38,502 nucleotides of DNA from CAYQDR01 sp964416315 (GTDB lineage Bacteria > Methylomirabilota > Methylomirabilia > Rokubacteriales > DASRDR01). Within the stretch, counting starts at the first letter, position 1; each line of letters begins with the position of its first letter. Positions 15,782 to 23,152 of this stretch are shown piece after piece. The DNA lies in the NCBI GenBank assembly GCA_964416315.1, contig CAYQDR010000036.1, forward strand, positions 1 through 38,502, written 5' to 3'. Both the position numbers and the translations under genes were made by a program. The notes beneath the pieces were generated by a model that was not told the DNA's origin, ran no database searches, and saw nothing but the letters and a program-made list of their open reading frames with translations.

Positions 15782-15843
15782 GGATGCAAGCCTTCGAGTG
15801 AAGGCGCGACGCGGTGTGCCCCGCGCTGCCCATTATCAGCGGT

Positions 15844-15940
15844 GCGCCGCGACTTTCTGAGCCGAACGCTCGAGGCCGAACGGGCGGGCAGAGAGTTTCT
15901 CGAGTGGCCGTCGCACCCCACTGGGGCGGGAGCGCCCCAT
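15844..15940. repeat. Direct repeat copy B flanking the arsenic operon
   Basis: Partner of 12363-12458 in the same orientation (shared blocks are listed there). It contains the hairpin TGGGGCG-GGAG-CGCCCCA at 15922-15939. It lies upstream of arsR and 214 bases from the phosphorylase stop, whereas in copy A the phosphorylase tail is only 13 bases away. Confidence 0.75.
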
Positions 15941-16121
15941 CGTCGGCGTGGGGGCCGGCGGGATCCGACGGCCTCAGTGTCCGTGAAGAAATGGCGGGCG
16001 GCTCCGAAACCCGACACGCCCCGCCCGGGCTTCTCGCAACGCTCCCGTCATTCGCCTCGCGGCCGTGGCGTTCCGCTCCGAGCCGCGGCTTTGCCGCGGC
16101 GATCTTTCCTGGGGGAGGCCC
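15941..16121. other. Gene-free gap downstream of the phosphorylase remnant
   Basis: I see no gene. The notable structure is a small hairpin at 16082-16100, GCCGCGG-CTTTG-CCGCGGC. The stretch is absent from the otherwise related copy-A locus. Confidence 0.35.
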
Positions 16122-16148
16122 GGGAGGGGGCCGTCGAGGCCCCCTCCC
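16122..16148 (-). terminator. 11-bp perfect hairpin after the phosphorylase remnant
   Basis: GGGAGGGGGCC (16122-16132), loop GTCGA, GGCCCCCTCCC (16138-16148). It begins 6 bases beyond the minus-strand stop at 16155. There is no T-run, so it is a GC-rich stem without the classic intrinsic tail. A 17-base part (16132-16148) recurs exactly at 35554-35570 after another minus-strand gene, suggesting a recurring transcription-end element. Confidence 0.6.
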
Positions 16149-16154
16149 GATGAA

Positions 16155-16982
16155 TCAGCCGAGCTCGACGGGCACGGGCTCCACGCGCCAGATCTCCCGG
16201 CAATACTCCTGGATGGCGCGGTCGGAGGAGAACCTTCCCATCCGGGCCACGTTCAGGATGGACATCCGCGTCCACCGCTCGGGGTCGCGCCAGGTCCGGC
16301 TCACCTCGGCCTGGCACGCCGCGTAGCCCGGGAAGTCGGCGAGCACCATGTACTCGTCGCGCTCGAGCAGGGAGCGGACGAGGGGCTGGAAGAGCGCCCG
16401 GTCGCCCCGGGAGAAACCCCCGGACGCGATCAGGTCCAGCGCCTCGCGGAGCTCGGCGTCCCGCTCGTAGAACTCGCGGGGGCGGTAGCCCTCGGCTTTC
16501 CGCCGGAGCACCTCCTCGGCCGCCAGCCCGAAGCAGAAGAAGTGCTCCTCCCCCACCGCCTCGCGGATCTCGACGTTGGCCCCGTCCAGCGTCCCGATGG
16601 TGAGCGCGCCGTTGAGCGAGAACTTCATGTTGCCGGTCCCGGACGCCTCCTTGCCGGCCGTCGAGATCTGCTCGGAGAGGTCGGCGGCGGGGTAGATGCT
16701 CTGCGCGGTCTTCACGTTGAAGTCGGGGAAGAAGACGACTTTGAGCAGGCGGCTGGTGTCGGGGTCGGCGTTCACCACCTCGGCCACGGCATTGACGAGC
16801 TTGACGATGCGCTTCGCCATGTCGTAGCCGGGCGCCGCCTTGCCGCCGAAGATGACCGTGCGCGGACTGGCGTCCCCCCCCGTGCCGTTCCTCAGCCGGT
16901 TGTACAGCGCGATCACGTGGAGCACGTTCAGGTGCTGCCGCTTGTACTCGTGGATCCGCTTCACCTGGACGTCGAAGAGCGA
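16155..16982 (-). pseudogene. glgP: Glycogen/starch phosphorylase, 5'-truncated (C-terminal third only)
   Basis: Homology begins abruptly with SLFDVQVKRIHEYKRQ at 16982, directly after an in-frame TAG (16983-16985), and runs to the natural C-terminus (IWRVEPVPVELG). This is about 275 of roughly 830 residues. The pyridoxal-phosphate region is present: KEASGTGNMKFSLNGALTIGTLDGANVEI with the cofactor Lys in GNMKF, and the KRIHEYKRQ phosphate-site segment. The N-terminal half, with the glucan and phosphate-binding residues, is gone, so it cannot work as a phosphorylase. Upstream lies the promoter region of the divergent ackA-xfp operon, so a deletion seems to have brought the two together. Confidence 0.85.
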
Positions 16983-17037
16983 CTACGCCTTTATGACCGA
17001 TGCGGCGTCCGAATGGCAGGTCGAGGGCCCGCGCGGG

Positions 17038-17066
17038 TTGCCCCGCCGCCGGCCGTCGTCTATGAT
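17038..17066 (+). promoter_or_regulatory. Candidate sigma-70-type promoter for ackA-xfp
   Basis: TTGCCC (17038-17043), a spacer of exactly 17 bases, and TATGAT (17061-17066). The predicted start near 17073 gives a leader of about 110 bases before the ackA GTG. It is one of few AT-containing -10-like sites in the area. Confidence 0.45.
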
Positions 17067-17184
17067 CCGACTCGTCGATCGCCTGCACGCCGCGGACTAG
17101 TGCGACGACACTAATGCAGTGCCTTACCGCGGTGCCGGCCGACGTGCGAGGCGCGACGCGCAGGGCACCGCAAGGACGCGCACA

Positions 17185-18372
17185 GTGGAGACGCTCCTGC
17201 TGACGATCAACGGCGGCTCCTCCAGCCTCAAGTTCGGCGTCTTCCGCGCGGCCGAGTCGCCGGCGCGGCTCCTCGGCGGGAGGTTCGAGCGCATCGGCCT
17301 CCCGGGGTCCAGCCTGACCGTCAGCGATCCCCTCCGCGCGGCCGCGGAGCGGCATGCGGTGGACGCGCCGGACCACGCCGCGTGTGTGCCGGTCCTCCTC
17401 GGCCTGCTGAAGGAGCGCGGCCTGGACGCCATCCGGGCCATCGGTCACCGCGTGGTGCACGGCGGGCCCCGGTACGCGGCGCCGGCGCGGGTGAGCGCGG
17501 AGATGCTGGACGAGCTGCGGCGTCTCGCCGCGTTCGACCCCGAGCACCTTCCGGCGGAGATCGGGCTGATCGAGGCCTTCGCCGCGCGCGACCCGCGGCT
17601 TCCGCAGGTGGCCTGCTTCGACACGGCTTTCCACCACGCGATGCCGCGGGTCGCGAAGCTCCTCCCCATTCCCCGCCGCTACGACGCGCGGGGCGTGCAG
17701 CGCTACGGGTTTCACGGGCTCTCGTACGCGTTCCTGATGAAGGAGCTGGCGCGCCTCCGGGGCGCCGCCGGGGCGCGCGGCCGGGTGATCCTCGCGCATC
17801 TCGGGAACGGCGCGAGCCTCGCCGCCGTCCGCGACGGGAAGCCGGTGGACACGAGCATGGCCTTCACGCCGACCGCGGGTCTCCCGATGAGCACCCGGTC
17901 CGGGGATCTCGACCCGGGCCTGGTGGCGTACCTCGCGCGGGCCGAGGGCATGACCCCGGAGCGGTTCCACCGGATGGTGAACGCGGAATCCGGGCTGCTG
18001 GGCGTGTCGGAGACGAGCCCCGACGTCCGTGACCTCCTGGCGCGCGAGGGGAACGACGTGCGGGCCGCCGAAGCCCTGGGGCTCTTCTGCTACCAGGTCA
18101 AGAAGTGGATCGGGGCCTTCGCCGCGGCGCTGGGCGGGCTGGAGACCCTGGTCTTCGCCGGCGGAATCGGCGAGAACGCGCCGGCGATCCGCGCCCGCGT
18201 CTGCGAGGGCCTCGGGTTCCTCGGCATCGCGCTCGATGCGGCGCGCAACGCCGCGAACGAGACCGTCATCTCCGCGGAGGGCGGAGGGGTCACGGTGTGC
18301 GTGGTGCGCACCGACGAGGAGCTGGAGATCGCCGACGGCGTTTGCCGCGCATTGAGCCTCGGAGCGTCGTAG
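17185..18372 (+). CDS. ackA: Acetate kinase
   Basis: A 395-residue enzyme converting acetyl phosphate and ADP to acetate and ATP. It has the N-terminal phosphate-binding motif INGGSSSLKFGVF, GHRVVHGG with the catalytic His region, CFDTAFHHAMP, the nucleotide motif HLGNGASLAAV, and DTSMAFTPTAGLPMSTRSGDLDPG. The start is GTG 17185 (VETLLLTINGG); the frame extends upstream to 17119 but without homology. The AAGGA about 10 bases upstream is a weak ribosome site. It lies 57 bases before the phosphoketolase gene, whose product it would use, a common pairing for phosphoketolase pathways. Confidence 0.95.
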   Translation: METLLLTINGGSSSLKFGVFRAAESPARLLGGRFERIGLPGSSLTVSDPLRAAAERHAVDAPDHAACVPVLLGLLKERGLDAIRAIGHRVVHGGPRYAAPARVSAEMLDELRRLAAFDPEHLPAEIGLIEAFAARDPRLPQVACFDTAFHHAMPRVAKLLPIPRRYDARGVQRYGFHGLSYAFLMKELARLRGAAGARGRVILAHLGNGASLAAVRDGKPVDTSMAFTPTAGLPMSTRSGDLDPGLVAYLARAEGMTPERFHRMVNAESGLLGVSETSPDVRDLLAREGNDVRAAEALGLFCYQVKKWIGAFAAALGGLETLVFAGGIGENAPAIRARVCEGLGFLGIALDAARNAANETVISAEGGGVTVCVVRTDEELEIADGVCRALSLGAS

Positions 18373-18429
18373 GGCCCCGCGAGGCGCGGGGGTCGGGCGT
18401 CCGGGCGCCGGGAGGGAAGGGGTTCGGCC

Positions 18430-20808
18430 ATGGAAATGCGAGCCAAGCGACCGCTCAGTGCCGACCTGCTGTGGAAAATGGACGCCTACTGGCGGGCGGC
18501 CAACTACCTGTCCGTAGGCCAGATCTACCTCTACGACAACCCGCTGCTGAAGCAGCCGCTCAGGCGCGAGCACGTCAAGCCCCGCCTGCTCGGCCACTGG
18601 GGCACCGCCCCGGGCCTGAACTTCATCTACGTCCACCTCAACCGCCTGATCAAGGAGCGGGACCTCGACGTCATCTACGTCACCGGTCCCGGTCACGGCG
18701 CCCCGGGCCTGGTGGCGAACGTCTACCTGGAGGGGACGTACTCGGAGGTCTACCCCGACGTCAGCGAGGACGAGGAGGGGATGCGCCGGCTCTTCCGGCA
18801 GTTTTCCTTCCCGGGCGGCGTCCCCAGCCACGTGGCGCCGGAGACCCCCGGCTCGATCCACGAGGGCGGCGAGCTCGGGTACGCCCTGGCGCACGCCTAC
18901 GGGGCGGCGTTCGACACCCCGGAGCTGATCGTGGTCTGCGTGGTGGGCGACGGCGAGGCCGAAACGGGCCCGATGGCGACGAGCTGGCACTCCAACAAGT
19001 TCCTCAACCCGGTGCGCGACGGCGCGGTGCTCCCGATCCTCCACCTGAACGGTTACAAGATCGCCGGGCCCACGGTCCTGGCCCGGGTCTCCCGCGATGA
19101 GCTGCAGGCGCTCTTCCAGGGCTACGGGTACCGTCCCTACTTCGTGGAGGGCGAGGAGCCCGAGGCGATGCACCAGTTGATGGCGGCGACGATCGAGGAG
19201 GTCGTCGCCGAGATCAAGGCGATCCAGCAGGCGGCGCGGTCGAAGGGGTCCGCGGCTCGGCCGCGCTGGCCGATGATCGTGCTCCGCACGCCCAAGGGCT
19301 GGACAGGCCCGGCGACCGTGGATGGCAAGCCCGTGGCGGGGTCGTTCCGCTCGCACCAGGTCCCCATGAGTGACATGGACCGGCCCGACCACGTCGAGCT
19401 CCTCGAGCGGTGGATGAAGGCCTACCGGCCGGAGGAGCTGTTCGACGCCACGGGCCGCCTCCGGCCCGAGCTGCGGGGCCTGGCCCCGAAGGGCGCGCGG
19501 CGCATGGGAGCCAACCCCCACGCCAACGGCGGCGTCCTCCTGCGCGATCTGCGTCTGCCCGATTTCCGCGAGTACGCGGTGAAGGTCCCCGCCCCGGGGG
19601 CCGTGGACGCGGAGGCGACGCGGGTCCAGGGCGCCTTCATCCGGGACGTGTTGCGGCTCAACGCGGACAACCGGAACTTCCGCGTCTTCAGCCCGGACGA
19701 GACGGCGTCCAACCGCTGGGCCGCCGTCTTCGAGGTGACGGACCGCTGCTCGACGGCGGAGGTGAGCCCGGCGGACGACCACGTCTCCCCCGACGGCCGG
19801 ATCATGGAAGTGCTCAGCGAGCACCTCTGCCAGGGCTGGCTGGAGGGGTACCTCCTGACCGGGCGGCACGGATTCTTCTCGTGCTACGAGGCGTTCATCC
19901 ACATCGTGGACTCGATGTTCAACCAGCACGCGAAGTGGCTGAAGAGCGCGCGGCAGATCCCGTGGCGGCGCCCCATCGCCTCGCTGAACTACCTGCTCAC
20001 CTCCCACGTCTGGCGGCAGGACCACAACGGGTTCAGCCACCAGGATCCCGGCTTCATCGACCATGTGGTCAACAAGAAGGCGGAGGTCATCCGCGTCTAC
20101 CTGCCGCCGGACGCCAACACGCTGCTGTCGATCACGGACCACTGCGTGCGGACCCGCGACTACGTCAACGTCATCGTGGCGGGCAAGCAGCCGGCCCCCC
20201 AGTGGCTCGACATGGACGCGGCCATCAAGCACTGCACGGCCGGGATCGGCATCTGGGAGTGGGCCAGCAACGACCGCGGCAGCGAGCCCGACGTGGTGAT
20301 GGCCTGCGCGGGCGACGTGCCGACCATGGAGACGCTGGCCGCGGTGGAAATCCTCCGCCGCGAGGTGCCGTCGCTCCGGATCCGGGTGGTGAACGTCGTG
20401 GACCTGATGAAGCTCCAGCCGCCGACGGAGCACCCGCACGGGCTCGGCGACAAGGACTTCGACTCCATCTTCACGACGGACAAGCCCATCGTGTTCGCGT
20501 ACCACGGCTACCCGTGGCTGATCCACCGCCTGGCGTACCGGCGGACCAACCACCGGAACCTCCACGTGCGGGGCTACAAGGAGGAGGGGACGACCACCAC
20601 CCCCTTCGACATGGCGGTGCGGAACGACCTGGACCGCTACCACCTGGCCGCCGACGTGATCGAGCGCGTGCCGAAGCTGGACGCGAGCGCCGCCTATCTG
20701 AAGCAAGCGCTCATGCACCGGCTGATCGAGCACCGGGAGTACGTGGTGGCGCACGGGGAGGACATACCGGAGATCCGCGACTGGCGCTGGGGCGCCTCGG
20801 CCGCCTGA
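18430..20808 (+). CDS. xfp: Xylulose-5-phosphate/fructose-6-phosphate phosphoketolase
   Basis: A 792-residue thiamine-diphosphate enzyme, the usual length. It splits xylulose-5-P or fructose-6-P with phosphate into acetyl phosphate plus glyceraldehyde-3-P or erythrose-4-P. Both family signatures are present: HEGGELGYALAHAYGAAFD (about 148-166) and VVGDGEAETGP followed by SWHSNKF, the cofactor-binding region. GHWGTAPGLNFIYVHLNR and TGPGHGAPG near the N-terminus hold active-site His residues. The start at 18430 has GGGAGGGAAGGGG just upstream. Paired with ackA it makes ATP without decarboxylation, a shunt around part of glycolysis. Preference for C5 or C6 substrate cannot be read here. Confidence 0.96.
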   Translation: MEMRAKRPLSADLLWKMDAYWRAANYLSVGQIYLYDNPLLKQPLRREHVKPRLLGHWGTAPGLNFIYVHLNRLIKERDLDVIYVTGPGHGAPGLVANVYLEGTYSEVYPDVSEDEEGMRRLFRQFSFPGGVPSHVAPETPGSIHEGGELGYALAHAYGAAFDTPELIVVCVVGDGEAETGPMATSWHSNKFLNPVRDGAVLPILHLNGYKIAGPTVLARVSRDELQALFQGYGYRPYFVEGEEPEAMHQLMAATIEEVVAEIKAIQQAARSKGSAARPRWPMIVLRTPKGWTGPATVDGKPVAGSFRSHQVPMSDMDRPDHVELLERWMKAYRPEELFDATGRLRPELRGLAPKGARRMGANPHANGGVLLRDLRLPDFREYAVKVPAPGAVDAEATRVQGAFIRDVLRLNADNRNFRVFSPDETASNRWAAVFEVTDRCSTAEVSPADDHVSPDGRIMEVLSEHLCQGWLEGYLLTGRHGFFSCYEAFIHIVDSMFNQHAKWLKSARQIPWRRPIASLNYLLTSHVWRQDHNGFSHQDPGFIDHVVNKKAEVIRVYLPPDANTLLSITDHCVRTRDYVNVIVAGKQPAPQWLDMDAAIKHCTAGIGIWEWASNDRGSEPDVVMACAGDVPTMETLAAVEILRREVPSLRIRVVNVVDLMKLQPPTEHPHGLGDKDFDSIFTTDKPIVFAYHGYPWLIHRLAYRRTNHRNLHVRGYKEEGTTTTPFDMAVRNDLDRYHLAADVIERVPKLDASAAYLKQALMHRLIEHREYVVAHGEDIPEIRDWRWGASAA

Positions 20809-20928
20809 GCCGCGAGGCTCGCGGGTGCGGGTGGGTGCCCCCGGGGGGATTGATGTACACCAAGTTCGAGGAGAGGCAGGCGCGGCGGGCGGCGGAATCG
20901 TGACGGCGAGCGGGTCGGAGGGCAGGTG

Positions 20929-21855
20929 ATGCAAGATCTTCATCCGGTTCCCGTCCGGCTGATCGGCGGCGCCGCGCGGCGCGCGCTCGCCGCCGGCTCG
21001 GACTGGCGCGTCCTCGCCGTCTTCCGGCGAAGCGTCTACTGCGAGAGCGGGGCAGGGGCGCTCGTCTGCCTGGGCCCGCCATCCCTGGGCGCCGGGCCGC
21101 TCAACGCCCTCGCCGACGCGGCCGAGTGCGTGGACTGGGAGGCGAGCGGCCTCCGCCCCGGCGCGCCCGCCGTCTGCGACGGGACTACCGTGCGCGTCGA
21201 CGGTCGGCTCTGGCTTTCCCTCGCCGGTGCGCGGGAATGGCGGCCCGCGCCGCCATCGGCGTCGGATCCCGACCGGCTGGCGTGGGGCCTGGCGACGCTC
21301 GCCGACGAGGCCCGAGCGCGTCGCGCGCCGGGCCTGGGCGGGCTGATCCCGGCGCTGGCGGGTGGCCGCGGGGCGGACGATCTCCTTTCCCGGGCTGCCT
21401 GGCGGCCGATCAGCGCGCTCACCACCTGGGTCGGGGCCGCGCTCGCGGACCCGGGTCACGAAGCCGCGCCGCCGGCCGAGGTCGGGCGGCTTCTCGGGCT
21501 CGGGCCCGGGCTGACGCCCTCGGGCGACGACGCGCTCGGCGGGGCCATGGTCGCCCTGCACGGGCTCGGGCGCCCCGACGTCGCCCGTCGCCTGGCCGAC
21601 CGGGTGCTCCCGCGCGCCCGCGAGCGGACGACCGTCATCAGCGCGGCGCACCTGGCCGCCGCCGCGGACGGAGAGGGCGCCGCGGCGCTCCATGCGACGC
21701 TGGCTGCCCTCGGCGGGGCCCGACGGCGTGCCCTCGGTCCCTGCCTGGACGCGCTCGCCGCCGTCGGCCACAGCTCGGGCTGGGATGCGCTGGCAGGCGC
21801 GTCGGCGGCGCTCGGCGCCTTCGTCGGGATGTGCGAGGCGGCGCCGTGGACCTGA
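20929..21855 (+). CDS. DUF2877 (AllH-like) protein
   Basis: A 308-residue protein with the DUF2877 hallmark GLGPGLTPSGDDALGGAMVALHG (about residues 188-210) and the C-terminal HSSGWDALAG segment. Members were linked to the AllH subunit of oxamate carbamoyltransferase in purine/allantoin breakdown, but here there are no AllF/AllG-type genes alongside, so the role is open. ATG 20929 is preferred over GTG 20926 because GGAGGGCAGGTG gives the better spacing. It lies 120 bases after xfp on the same strand. That gap holds only a 16-codon frame from 20852 that I do not support as a gene. Confidence 0.8.
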   Translation: MQDLHPVPVRLIGGAARRALAAGSDWRVLAVFRRSVYCESGAGALVCLGPPSLGAGPLNALADAAECVDWEASGLRPGAPAVCDGTTVRVDGRLWLSLAGAREWRPAPPSASDPDRLAWGLATLADEARARRAPGLGGLIPALAGGRGADDLLSRAAWRPISALTTWVGAALADPGHEAAPPAEVGRLLGLGPGLTPSGDDALGGAMVALHGLGRPDVARRLADRVLPRARERTTVISAAHLAAAADGEGAAALHATLAALGGARRRALGPCLDALAAVGHSSGWDALAGASAALGAFVGMCEAAPWT

Positions 21856-21904
21856 TCGGGATGCCGGCGACGGACGCGGTCGCGGCGCTCATGGTCCCGC
21901 TGGG

Positions 21905-22384
21905 CTAGAGCCAGCGGCCCACGGCCTGCCGGTAGCGGAGGTACTCCCGGCCGAACTTCCGCTCGAGGTACGCCTCCTCGCGGCCGATCACGCCGTAGCG
22001 GACGACGACGAGCGTGGGGACCAGGGTCAGAAGGAGCCAGGCCCCGTTCGCCCAGAGGGCGATCCCGAGCTGGCAGAGGATGAAGGCGAGGTAGATCGGG
22101 TTCCGGCTCCACCGGTAGGGCCCGCCGGTGACGATCGTCGTCGTCGGCTGGTGCTTTCGAATGCCGGTGCCCGCCGCGCGGAGCGTCCGGATCGCCCAGG
22201 CGAAGAGGACCACGGCCAGCGCGACGAGCGCGGCGCCGGGGAGCGCGCCCCAGCCGTCGGGGAGGAGCCGGAGGGGCAGCAGGCGCTGGAGGACCGCGCC
22301 GAGCGCGATCGAGGCGAGAAAGAGGAGCGGGGGGCGCCCGACGATGTCGGGGGCGTCGCGGGTGGGGCGGGGGGTCTCCGTCAT
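21905..22384 (-). CDS. Isoprenylcysteine carboxyl methyltransferase (ICMT)/PEMT-family membrane protein
   Basis: A 159-residue protein with four hydrophobic segments. The conserved C-terminal block GGPYRWSRNPIYLAFILCQLG (about 87-107) is the SAM and substrate region of this family, followed by EEAYLERKFGREYLRYRQAVGRWL, the typical ending. Bacterial members methylate unknown small or lipid substrates; prenylcysteine is not expected in bacteria. It stands alone, convergent with the DUF2877 gene (50 bases apart). Upstream, 100 bases separate it from tag on the same strand. Confidence 0.88.
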   Translation of the reverse strand: MTETPRPTRDAPDIVGRPPLLFLASIALGAVLQRLLPLRLLPDGWGALPGAALVALAVVLFAWAIRTLRAAGTGIRKHQPTTTIVTGGPYRWSRNPIYLAFILCQLGIALWANGAWLLLTLVPTLVVVRYGVIGREEAYLERKFGREYLRYRQAVGRWL

Positions 22385-22484
22385 CGCCGCCTCCTTTTAC
22401 CCCATCTTACGGGCGGCGGGCCCGAGAGTTTCGGAGGCGTGACCGGCGGCCGGCGGGTCGCGGGCCGAAACTGTTCGGCGAGAT

Positions 22485-23069
22485 CTACCGCCGGTTCGCC
22501 GGGCGGGGTCTGAGCGCCCGGTGCCGGAAGCAGCCCGTCAGGTGGTCGTTGACCAGGCCCACCGCCTGCATGTAGGCGTAGCAGATCGTCGTGCCGACGA
22601 AGCGGAAGCCCCGCCGGCGGAGGTCGCGGCTCAGCGCGTCTGAGAGCGGCGTGGAGGCCGGCACCCGGGAGAGGCTCCGGCGGGCGTTCTGGATCGGCCG
22701 CCCGCCCACGAAGCGCCAGAGGTAGCGGGCGAAGCTCCCGAACTCCGCCTGCACGGCGAGGAACGCGCGGGCATTCTGGACCGCCGCCTCGACCTTCAGG
22801 CGGTTCCGGACGATCGCGGGGTCGCGGAGGAGCGTGGCGATCCGCGCGGCGCGGAAGCGCGCGACGGCGGCCGGGTCGAAGCCCGCGAAGGCCCGCCGGT
22901 AGCCCGCGCGCTTCCGGAGGATCGTGTCCCAGGCGAGCCCCGCCTGGGCCCCCTCGAGGATCAGGAGCTCGAAGAGCCGCCGGTCGTCGCGGACCGGCAC
23001 GCCCCACTCCCGGTCGTGGTAGGCGCGCTGGAGGGGGTTCGCTTCGGCCCAGGGGCAGCGGGTCGGCAT
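22485..23069 (-). CDS. tag: DNA-3-methyladenine glycosylase I
   Basis: A 194-residue repair enzyme removing 3-methyladenine from DNA. CPWAEANPLQRAYHDREWGVP carries the first zinc ligands (Cys and His), and VNDHLTGCFRH near the end carries the second His/Cys pair. The Tag-specific LFELLILEGAQAGLAW lies between. The start MPTRCPW (23069) is chosen over 23081 because a GATAAT at 23085-23080 sits 10 bases upstream, and no ribosome site exists for either. It is transcribed away from the SpeE-like membrane protein gene. Confidence 0.93.
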   Translation of the reverse strand: MPTRCPWAEANPLQRAYHDREWGVPVRDDRRLFELLILEGAQAGLAWDTILRKRAGYRRAFAGFDPAAVARFRAARIATLLRDPAIVRNRLKVEAAVQNARAFLAVQAEFGSFARYLWRFVGGRPIQNARRSLSRVPASTPLSDALSRDLRRRGFRFVGTTICYAYMQAVGLVNDHLTGCFRHRALRPRPANRR

Positions 23070-23134
23070 GGCCGCGCCCATTATCGGCGAGGCCGGCCGA
23101 CGGGTGCCCCGTTTTTTCGGCGCGCGGCCCCTCT

Positions 23135-23146
23135 GGTGTATCGTGG
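23135..23146 (+). promoter_or_regulatory. Start-proximal 12-base motif shared with the paralogue (copy 1)
   Basis: GGTGTATCGTGG ends 6 bases before the ATG of the first SpeE-like gene. The identical 12 bases lie at the same distance before the second, inverted paralogue (28930-28941). TATCGT could be a -10 box placing transcription start at or near the ATG, since no Shine-Dalgarno sequence is visible. Confidence 0.5.
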
Positions 23147-23152
23147 AAGCCC

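Noticed and set aside
20852..20902. A 16-codon frame MYTKFEERQARRAAES between xfp and the DUF2877 gene
   Set aside because: It is too short, has no convincing ribosome site and no known relative; I could not separate it from chance.
16048..21771. A 1,907-codon stop-free frame on the minus strand opposite ackA, xfp and the DUF2877 gene
   Set aside because: It is antisense to three well-recognised genes, its translation is Arg/Pro/Gly/Val-rich with no domain, and long antisense open frames are expected from the codon use of very GC-rich genes.
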